Positions 22,571-32,188 of a DNA stretch of 64,000 bases are shown piece by piece. The stretch comes from Phocoena phocoena (taxonomy: Eukaryota > Chordata > Mammalia > Artiodactyla > Phocoenidae). The notes beneath the pieces were generated by a model, which was not told where the DNA came from, ran no database searches, and saw only the letters and a program-made list of their open reading frames with translations. Where the stretch lies: the NCBI RefSeq assembly GCF_963924675.1, contig NC_089225.1, positions 107,770,313 to 107,834,312 on the forward strand, given 5' to 3'. The translations under genes and the position numbers were made by a program. The stretch's first letter is position 1. Every line of letters begins with the position of its first letter.

Positions 22571-24174
22571 AGTGGTCATCTAGGTGAGATGGCTAACCTG
22601 AAGTCATACAGCTGACAGGAAGCCACAGGTGAGAAAGACACTGAGGAGGTAGAATCAGGGCCCAAAAAGGGAGGGGGTGGGCACATGGATGGACACTCCT
22701 GGGTTTCTGACTGGGCAGCGGGGCAGCTGTGGTGCCACCCAGGAGAGTCCCCCACCCCCCCCCCACCACCCCCCACATCGCAGGAGGAAGAGTAGGCATC
22801 AGCTGGGGACCCTGTGAGCTGGAGGTCCCTGGCACCATCCTGTTAAAGGCCGCAAGGCGGCCGGCCTCGGGAGTCTGGTGCGCCTCTGCTACCGCACCAC
22901 AGATTCTCCCTCCACTCAGGTACACACGTGTTCCTGGAGGCATCAGAAACACGCGTGCCTTCCAGAGTACAGTAAGCAGGACTAGAGACACGCTGTAAAG
23001 GCTAGTGAGAGAGGCGGCGTGAGCGCACACGTGGATTGAAGAGCAGCACATGGCACGGCACGGAAGCCTCTGTCCCCCGCCCCCCCCCCCCGCCCCCATG
23101 AGCCAGGTTGCCAGACAGGGCTTCGCTTGGGCACGGGGCTGGAGGAGAGCAGCCATCGTCAGCTCTCGGCCTCCCCCCACCCCCTTACCTTCTCCTCTCT
23201 CTTCCCAGACAAGCTCTGCTCATTTGTTTTTTTTTTTTTTTTTAAAAAGAGTGAATTCACTCCCAGTCCTTTTGAAACCCAACATGTCAGTGATAGATGA
23301 GGCAGTATTCTTTAACTTCAGAGGAGAAAAAGTGAGTGAGTGAATGCGAGCCCGGGGAGTTGAAGAGTCCAAGGGAACAGGAGACACATGGGGTGACCCC
23401 GCCGTCAGGAGGAGCGCCCTCAATCCCACCCCTGCTGGTGCTATGCAAAGGCACAGACAATGCTACTTTCAATAAATCATGAAGGCTCCTGAATACCCAT
23501 TTTTGTCTGTTTTCAATGGACCTTGGGCATATTGCTTAAGATATGGCCAGCCATTTGTGCTGTGTTCCCAGCTACTCAAAGGCTCGAAGTCAAGTGCTCT
23601 CTCGACTATATAATGGAGTCTTTGCATAGGGGATTTTGGGGGAGATTTTTTCAGATTTCCATAGCTAGTCATAGTAAAGGTGACCTCGTGGGTAGTGGGG
23701 GCCATTGTCACCCTTCAAACATCCATCCTTTGAGTGATGCTGAGCTTTGTGGGGTATCCATGCAGCACCTAATTCGATCACACATCTGACCCCTGCCTCT
23801 TTTTGGCACTGTCCCCTTCTCTGTGCTCACTGGGCTCCTGGAGGCCTCTGCACAAACCCTGGCTGTCCTCTAGACGCATTCTATGCTAAACAGAGCTCTT
23901 GACTGTTTTTCCCCCTCTCGGAATTCTAGGCCCCCTAGTGAATCTGGCCTGGGGACTGGCTGCTTGTTCTCATGATGGTGTGCTCATGAAGATGCCTGTT
24001 GGAAGCGCCTTTTAAAAGTCCCTGGGTTGTTTCCACAGTGGAGTCTTGGAAAGCAAAGAGAAGAATAACCTGGGGTCATTTAAGGGCTGGCTGGTCATTT
24101 CCTTAATCGTCTGTGACCGTTAAGAGCCTGATTTTCTATAAAGAAGCACAGAGGCTTCCTTGGCTTGTTATTAA
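22571..24174. other. Intron segment with homopolymer runs
   Basis: Unique-looking sequence with C-runs at about 22749-22776 and 23077-23096 and a T-run at 23225-23243. The 195-codon antisense open frame here is a composition effect of the C-runs. No gene recognised. Confidence 0.5.
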
Positions 24175-24348
24175 TAATAACAAACAGCTAGAATTTATTG
24201 AGCACCTGCCATTTGCCAAGTGCTTTCACATGTTACCTCATTTAATCCTTAAACCTTATACCCATTTTTACAGATGAGGAAACTGAGACTTGAGGTTAAA
24301 TAACTTGTCAAAAGTCACATAGCTAGAAATGGCAGAACTAGGATAGAA
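24175..24348 (+). mobile_element. MIR SINE remnant
   Basis: Well-preserved MIR: atttattgagcacctgccat, catttaatccttaaacctta, tttacagatgaggaaactga, gtcacatagctagaaatggc. Confidence 0.9.
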
Positions 24349-24429
24349 ACATTCCTTATTCTGCTTAATTTTTATCTTTCTCTTGTTTTATATTCTGCGA
24401 ATCTGAACAAATGGATCAAGTCCTACTCT

Positions 24430-24825
24430 TAGGATGACTTTGAAGAGCTATGTTAAAATACTGTGTAATTCCATTTATATAACATTCTTAAAATGACGGA
24501 ATGATGGAGCTGGAGAACAGAGTTGTGGTTGCTAGGAGTTGAGGCCTGGTGGGGGGAGAGGGAGGTGGCCCAAGGGGGATCTTGGTGGTGAAGGGACAGT
24601 TCTATATCCAGGTTGCTGTGGCAGTTACACGAATCTACACATGTAACCAAATGACATAGAACCAGACACACATAACATGCCAGTGTGTTTCCTGGGTTTG
24701 ATGTTGTGTTATAATTATGTAAGATGTCACCTTTGGTGGAAATTGGGTAAAGAATACATGGGCCCTCCCTGTTGTATCTTTGCTATTTCTGTAAATCTAT
24801 AATCATCTCAAAACAAAAAGTTGGT
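24430..24825 (+). mobile_element. Ancient L1 3'-UTR remnant, sense
   Basis: gtgtaattccatttatataa, gtggttgctaggagttgagg, cagttctatatccaggttgc and ttctgtaaatctataatcat are classic 3'-UTR marks of an old L1, ending in an A-rich stretch. Confidence 0.8.
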
Positions 24826-24989
24826 TGTTTAATTCACCTGAGTGGGACACCAGCATTGTACCTGGAAAAGGCCAGGTCTCAGCTCAGAAGTTGCTTGCTC
24901 TCAGAAAGCAGTCCACATCATAAAGCTACAGGTGGCCTAGGAGGAGAACACAACTAGAAGAGGGTCTGGGATTTAGCCTCTGTCAGACG

Positions 24990-25190
24990 TAACCCGAGGC
25001 TCTGTTGTCTTATGGGAAAGTACTGAACCGAGAGTCAGGGCCCCTGGGCTCAAGTCCCAGGGCTGCAATTGCGTGACCTGGGGCAAGCTTCCCAACATCT
25101 ATGAGCCTTCATGTCCCCGGCTGTAAAGTAGGAATGGTAACAGCACCCACCCTATGAGGCTGTTAAGAGACCCACCGGTAGAACACAGAA
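24990..25190 (+). mobile_element. MIR SINE remnant
   Basis: gagagtcagggcccctgggc, gcgtgacctggggcaagct, gtccccggctgtaaagtagg and accctatgaggctgttaaga match the MIR core. Confidence 0.8.
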
Positions 25191-25329
25191 AGATTTACTG
25201 TGCTTACTCATTTTTGTTACCATCATCAATGTGATTTTATCTGTTCCAAAGTTGTACCCTCTGCTCTGTAGTCGGACCAATCTTGCACATATTCACAGAA
25301 CAGCACGTATTTATTCTTACTTCTCTGGT

Positions 25330-25745
25330 TTGGGTCATTTATTCTTTCAACAATTCTTTCTTTTTTGTTTTTTAAATATTTCTTTCTTTATTTGGCTGCA
25401 TCGGGTCTTAGTTGTAGGATCTTCGTTGCGGCACGCGGGATATTTCATCGTGGCGTGCGGGCTCTAGAGCGCGCGGGCTCAGTAGTTGCGGTGCGCGGGC
25501 TCTCTAGTTATGGCACGTGGGCTTTAGAGCAGGTGGGCTTAGTTGCCCTGTGGCACGTGGGATCTTAGTTCCCCGACCAGGGATCAAACCCACGTCTCCT
25601 GCATTGCAAGGCGGATTCTTAACCACTGGACCACCAGGGAAGTCCCTCAACAATTATTTCTTAAGTGCCTACTTTGTCGAACACTCTTGGAGATACAGTG
25701 ATGGATGTGACCCGTGTGGTCTGTGCCCAAAGAGAGCTAAAGTCT
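25330..25745 (+). mobile_element. L2/MIR-like 3' remnant, split by a SINE
   Basis: attctttcaacaattctttc continues after the SINE as caattatttcttaagtgcct, then actttgtcgaacactcttgg and agatacagtgatgg, giving a contiguous old repeat when the SINE is skipped. Confidence 0.6.
25362..25646 (-). mobile_element. CHR-type SINE, antisense
   Basis: tatttggctgcatcgggtct, cttcgttgcggcacgcggga and terminal ccaccagggaagtccc. The duplication tcaacaatt(c/a)tttctt lies at 25347-25361 and 25647-25661 with one mismatch. A shorter, somewhat rearranged copy compared with the 330-bp form. Confidence 0.9.
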
Positions 25746-26709
25746 TGTTTTTTCCTGTTACGTGGAATCTCCTATCTGTGTCTTTCAAATCCTTGCTGTC
25801 CTTCCAGACTCACAGGCCTCATCTATTCCATGCAGGCCACTCTACCAGCTACTTCTCTGAGCTCCGACAGCGCTGGAGTCAGTGTGACTTAACCATCTCT
25901 GCTAGCCTAGACCGTCCTTTTCCCCTGTGCCTCCCGGGGTGCCCGGCATGGTGCTGAGCACCAGAGGGGGCGTGTTTAGCAAGCGCTTGCCCGTAAAATT
26001 ATAAAGTTCATGGCCAGAAGGAGCCCAAGACAGTATCTCTTCCGAGGCTTTCACCTCACAGATGATGTCAGGGACAGAGGCCCTTGGCCTACATAACGGA
26101 AGCTGGCTCTCCGGTCCCCAGCACTTTATCAGTAGGATATTAATAGATCCTATATTAATCTTAGTTTTTGTTGTTGTTGCTTTGTTTTGATTTTATTCCT
26201 GCTATCCAGTATTTTGACTAGCTGACTGACGTTTCTTCTTTTGCAAACCCTGAGGTAAGAAGCCCTTGGCTGTAGCTCAGCTCTTCCCACTACCTGTGTG
26301 ACTGAGTCATATCAACCAGAGGGCAGGTTCGTTGAAATGGAAAACCAGAGCCAGTCCACATCTTTCTCCCACTTGCTCTCAGTTGAGTGGGCTTACCTGC
26401 CACCTCCAGCCTGCCGGCAGGACCCTGCCTCTGGGAGGCCCACCCAGGCGTCTGTCTCCTCCAGTCCGGCTTCTCCACCTGAAGCTGGGCGGGCGGTCTG
26501 CGCAGCCTCTCGCTAGGGCGACTTGCCTTAAATTCCAGTTGTTCTTCCGTCAGACCGTTGCCAATGAGCCCTGAGAGACTGACTCTCTGAACCCCAGTTG
26601 CTGTCCTACGCCTGCTGGAATCTAGAGGAGAGAAGAAAATTGTTGGAGCCCCCGGCTTCCAGCTTGGTGCCCTCTTTATAGATGAAGAAATAGCAAGTGT
26701 GGCCCAGTG
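25746..26709. other. Intron segment, possible L2 scraps
   Basis: 25750-25990 (tccttgctgtccttccagac, cttctctgagctccgacagc) may be an antisense L2 or MIR scrap; the rest shows nothing recognisable. Confidence 0.4.
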
Positions 26710-26900
26710 AGAAGTGCACAGACTGTAGTTAGATGGGTTTGGGTTCCATTTCTAGGTCTGCCAGGTGTTGATTGCTATATCACCTGACCTTGGTTGGGCA
26801 GGCAAGTTACCTAACCTCTCTGCACGTCAGTTCCCTCACCTTTAAAATGGCAGCAATAGTACCTGTGCATGTGAAGTTCTTGGTGCTGTGTCTGGTTGAA
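26710..26900 (+). mobile_element. MIR SINE remnant
   Basis: agaagtgcacagactgtagt, aggcaagttacctaacctct, cagttccctcacctttaaaa and tggcagcaatagtacctgtg match MIR. Confidence 0.8.
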
Positions 26901-27689
26901 TATGGAACCTCGTATTTCTGCGGCTTACTGCAGGCCCCTACATCACCTAGAAGTTCTTTTTTAATAAAGGCTCGTGGGGCTCAGAAACAGTAATCGATTG
27001 GGATTTCTCTATTGGAGTTTACAATCTCGGACGGTATGATAGTTAAACAAACAGACAGCTGGAGACTTGTTTCAACTTGAGAATAAATGAGAAGAATCAG
27101 ACCACGATAGAAGCAGTTTTCCCACATCCGGACTGTCAGAAGCCAGCCCTCTGCCATGCTCTAGCAGGCCTCTGCGGCCTCTTCCTTTCCCAAGCGGAGA
27201 TTAACAGACAAGTTGTTGCCAGTGCAGAGGCGCTGGGCAGCCTCCATGTTGAGGCACATCTGCCAACCTGGCAGGGCCTTGGAGGCTTTTCTGTTGAGGA
27301 GTGAGCCTCATGTAGGGGCACCACGGCCTCCCTGCCTGCCGCTTTAGTGGGAAGCAGCCCAGGAGAGCTGGTCACCTGGGAATACAGTAGGGCTGCCCGG
27401 CCACCAAGCCGCCGCAAGTGCCGGCAGGGCCGCTGAAGAAGACGGGACACTTTGAAGCTTGTGTCCTCCTGCGGAGTGCTCTCCTGCTGTGTGTCCTTCA
27501 CAGAGAGAAGTGGCTTCCCAAATATTGCTCCAGTTAAGAAGTTGAACCCTATTAATGTGGAAATTCCTTGGGTTTTAGAGTGATCACATCTGGGACTGTT
27601 GAGTCCCACCCAGTCAGCTTGTTCCAGTGCATCCTCTTTTAAATTTGATCTCAACTCATTATAAGAAATAACCCTAAGCTTTATGACAT
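26901..27689. other. Intron segment, nothing recognised
   Basis: No gene or repeat I can support. The 189-codon antisense open frame at 27136-27705 shows no recognisable protein. Confidence 0.5.
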
Positions 27690-27930
27690 CAGGAACACTT
27701 ATCAAGTGTTTGCCATCGTCAGGTATTGTTATAATGTGTTTTCTTTCCCCTCATTTAATTTTCACAACCATATGAACTAGGTACCATTATTGTCCCCATT
27801 TTACAGAGGAGGAAACTGAGGTACAAATAGGTAAGGTAACTTGCCAGGGGTCATGTAGCTCATAGGAAGTAAAGCCAGGTTTCAAAACCAGCCTGAAGTG
27901 TCCACACCCTTTACTTCTCTACAGTGTTGC
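27690..27930 (+). mobile_element. MIR SINE remnant
   Basis: cctcatttaattttcacaac, attttacagaggaggaaact, ggtaaggtaacttgccaggg and gtcatgtagctcataggaag are diagnostic of MIR. Confidence 0.9.
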
Positions 27931-30900
27931 TTGTTGTTTATAGGTACACCCACTCGAAAGCGAAATGAGCTTATTTCTGGTATAGTAAGACCTGTGTCCC
28001 AGGCAGGAGGGTCGCAGCAAAGCTTGAGCTCTTTAGAGTGCTAGAAAGAAAACTTGTCCAGTGCTGTGGGCAGTTATTCTAGAGGATCCCCAAGGTCACT
28101 GTGAGAGCCTCTGACTGTCCCCTGAATTCCAGCCCAGAGCCCCTAGAAAGATTATACAAAGGTTGGAGAGAAAACAGATTTCTGCTTAATGAAAATGTTC
28201 CCCTAAGATTATTGTGAAACTTATTTTTTTTAACATTTAACATTATGTCTAGTTTCTTAAATGATTTTCAACTATGCGAATTATCCAAGGATTCTCTATT
28301 ACCAAAGCTGATGTTTCAGTTAGCAAGGCATAGAAAGTCTGTTCATTTTCCTTCTTGCTGGATCCCAGCCCTTTCTAATATCCTCTACTAACCTCTTTAA
28401 TTTTTTTGATCTTTGCATTTCATCTTAGCTGTAAGCTTCTTTCTGTATTTTCTTTAAAGTTCACAACACCCATATGTTCTTTGGTCTTTACCATAGTTAG
28501 AATGGTACCTATTAGACTGATATATTGTTCAAAAAGAGAAAGGCTCTTTAAGACACTAGTAATTGTCTTGGATGAGAGTAGGAACCTCCGGTAACCCCAG
28601 GTGGGCCTCCTAGGTGTCCCTTCCAGATTGTTCTGAGCAACCCAGGAAGCGTCAGGTCAACAGGCACTTTGTGACTGGATGGCTGTGGCCAGTGATCTTG
28701 TGCCAGGAGGTGCTGCTAAGCCCACTGCTGCAGCTTGAGGGCTGGTTGCAGGAGGAGGACAGTAGGGCAGACTGGCTGCCCCAGGACCAGAAGGGACCTT
28801 AGGATGTTGTCCTGGAATATGTTGTTCAGACATTTGGCCTCATCTGGGAGGAAGGAAGCACAGTGGGCATGGAATCAAGTCATGAACTTCGACAGTCGCT
28901 CTTGGCTACGTAACACAGCTTTATGCAGGGGAATACTTCACTGCTACCTCTTTCTCATTAAAAGAGGTGAGCGCTGGTCCTCCGAAAATCTTCAGAGCTT
29001 TTCTTCTGACAGGTATAGCAGGGACTTATTATGGAGGCTTTCTTCCAGTAAACCTAGAAAGTATCTCACATTCATCTGTAAAATAAACCACAAGGATGAC
29101 CACAGAGGAACTCAGCTCCATTTTACAGGTGGGAAGGCTAAGGTCATCAGAACCCCACACCATCCCGGAGTCTGGGGAAGAACAGAGACAAGGCCAGAGC
29201 TGCTGGCTCCCAGCTTGGGGTTATATAACTCCTTCAACTCCTCAAGTCCCTGGAAACTGAGGCCAATTCCCTGGAAGATCATTCTGTTCTCTCCTGTTTT
29301 TTCAAGACTAGAGCCAGCTTGATCACTGGCTCTGAGGCATGTATGAGAATGACCCGTTTTCTTTCTTCCATGAACTGAATGCCTACTGTCATGATCATTG
29401 TTGAATCAAGTTGTATTCGAACTTGCCTGGCTCTCATATTTTTATGTATGTTTGGCTTATATTTTGAAGAACTTTATTTTATTTATGTATACTCTCATCT
29501 GTTTCCAAAAAGGATTTGAGAAGACTTGCAACAAGGAAATAAACAGTAAAATGAATACAGTAGAAAGAAAGACAGAAAATCAGAGCCAAGGAAAAGAGGC
29601 AGAAGTAATAGGACATCTGTAAGAGAGCATAATTCCTGTGACTGGGCGTCATATTATCTGACTTCAGTATCAGAAATGCAGAAATAGCTTCCTGCTTTGT
29701 GGGGAAGAGACAGATTTCATAAGGTTATTTCTTATAACAAATCTCACTGAAAGTCAAGGGATACTTTTCCTAGCACTAAAAGCAGTTTCTCACATGAGGC
29801 TTGATAGTGGGGGCATTAAGTGTTATAGTGGACACATTTTTACATTTGTGGCCAATGAAGAAGGAGGTATTATAAGGCTATTTCTTAAACTCAGGTGAAA
29901 GTTGAAGGATAAAACACAGCTTGAGGAAGGCAAGTAAGCTAGTGAACAAGCTCGTGTCATCTACAGGTGTCACTTCCCTGTAGCCTAACTTGACTCAAGG
30001 ACAAAGCTTAGACCACCTGCCTGAATGAGCAGATAGCCTGTCACTTAGACTGCTTCTGACACATTTCCCTGGTGTCCGCTGTGTGTGTGATGGAAACTAT
30101 GTAGCAGAGGCGCTGAAGTGGGAGGCTCTGGCAGGTGGACATTCTCCACGGTTTGGGGCAGGACCACAAGCTTTAGAAAGTAGGTGGCTAGGCTGCAAAA
30201 CTGATATATTCTAAATGCCAGGAGACCCAGACAATCTCTCTGTACGATGCACAGCCACCTCCATGCATGTGGAGGGGCCATATGCAGTTCCCACAGTCAA
30301 CATGGGCACTTCCCTGCGGAAGCAGCTTTGGGCAGTTCCAGTCCCTGAAGAGTGGTTGGCCTGAGCCCTAGAGCTCTGAGCAGAGATGGCTCTGGTCTGG
30401 TAATGTCCCAACAGAAGTCACCCTCTTTGGCTGTGAAAATCCTCAAAAATGCTCCTGCTGTGAGTGGGTCGAGCACGTCGGTTGCAGCATCCCTCTGCAT
30501 ACGACACGTGCAGACCTGTTCACCGTGCTTTGTGTTCCCCGTTGCCATATTTCTCAGGAATTTGCAGGGTAAAAATGTGGCCCAGTGACCAGGGAAGGCC
30601 TGATCAGGAAAGCTGGGGCAAGGGAACGCCTGTTCTGCTAACACAGGTGCTGGGAAGGGGAATGAGCTCTTCTGTGCTGGTCTCACCCAGCGCTAAAAGC
30701 AGAGGTGCTGCGGAGTCATGGCCCACAGAGCTCTACTGCCCCGGCCTTGCTGGTGAGCCATGAAGTAACCCTCAGACAGGCGGGCAGGAGGAGTCGGGGC
30801 TCTTCTCTCCCGGGACTGGCTTGCTGACTGAGGCAAACCCAGTATGAACCAACCAGGTTGGCCTCTGTGACTCCTGACTAAAGAGCAGCCTTCTCTATGG

Positions 30901-32188
30901 ATTGACTGTAGCTCCGGAGACAGGCGGCTTTTCTTCTGAGCAAGTGAAACTTCAGCATGGAAGAATCCTTGACCTGTCATTTTTAACCTTAATGAGGATA
31001 GAACGAGCCTCTGGAACAAGGTGCAATGGAGTCAGGAGAAGTGGCTTTAAGTGAAAACACAGCTGTGGGGTTTACAGACGGCGCTGCAGGGAGGCGTCAT
31101 CCAGTGGGAGCGGCCAGCCTCGCTATAGACTTTCCAACACTAATGAATCGGGAACTCCATGCTGAACAGGATTTAGTTTGATGGGTCCCTGTGCCAGCAG
31201 ATGGATGTATTTTTCTTGAAAGACCAAGGTGCCAGAAATCTCCATGATTACGTTACTGGAGCGAGGCTCTTTTTTGTGGTTTGTGCAGGACTGCAGGATT
31301 CTCTTGCACTTTCTCACTCTTATTTTTTCCAGGTCAGAACCAGAGCTTGGGGTGGGGAGGAAAATCCTGCTGAATGAGCAAGTTCTTTCTTAAAAAGCTT
31401 TCTCCAAGTCCAAAAAGACTTCAGTGGACTTAGGAGAAAGAAACTTAATACATTGCCGTAGAGTCACTGTGAACCAAGCGAAAGCCAAGTCCGCAGCATC
31501 TTTGTCTTATAAAAGAAAGCAGAGAGGAGATGGGGAAAAAAATAATGCTTAGGAAATCCAAACCAAACAACGAAAACTAAAGAAGAGAAACTAAAGATCA
31601 CCTCAGAGAATGTGAAGATTTCCTTCTAATAAGATTTTTCAATTGCAAAACCAAGGCTCAGGTAGAGGTGACTTTTCCTCTTCTTTTTAAGTATGCCGTA
31701 AATGGCATACCTCAGATGTTCGAACTATGATGGGGTTTGCCACTTTCAGCTTAAGGAAGAGTTGGACACCCTGCAAGACCAGTGGACTGTGAGGGGAAGA
31801 GTCGGCCATGCAGAGGCTGGAGGCTTCCCAGTCTGCTCTTTGACCCGCATTTGAACCTTGGTCCTAATAGCTAGCAGATTGAAGCAAGCTCACTGGCCTC
31901 CCGGAGAACCCATGTTGGTTTGAACTGGAGCAATGCTGCCCACAGAACCAGCACTCTGCTTTCACCAGCTACCTCTCTCATTACTCCCCTGTGAGAGGAG
32001 CTCGGGGTGGGCCGTGGAGCTTGCCCCTGTTTGGTCACGGAGCAGCCTGCAGAGAGGGGACCCACTCTTTTATGCCCGGCCTGCAAGTGCCGTCCAGCCC
32101 CTGGCCAGAAAGGGAGCCGGTTGCCTGCCAGAGGTCATCTTGGAGCTGTTGTGGACGAGACAGGCAATTGCTAAACTTCTTCACACAT
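27931..32188. other. Long intron segment before the minisatellite
   Basis: About 4.3 kb with no recognisable exon, RNA gene or young repeat, an unusually repeat-poor stretch for this window. The 195-codon open frame at 28735-29322 has no known protein. The last ~20 bases (ctaaacttcttcacacat) lead directly into the tandem array. Confidence 0.5.

Noticed and set aside
22593..23180. Antisense 195-codon open frame as a gene
   Set aside because: It is driven by C-runs that encode glycine stretches; no domain is recognisable.
25420..25570. CpG island or promoter
   Set aside because: The CpG-rich stretch is the body of an antisense CHR SINE, not a promoter.
28735..29322. 195-codon open frame as a gene
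   Set aside because: No recognisable domain, no splice or regulatory context, and within an intron; length is compatible with chance in this window.
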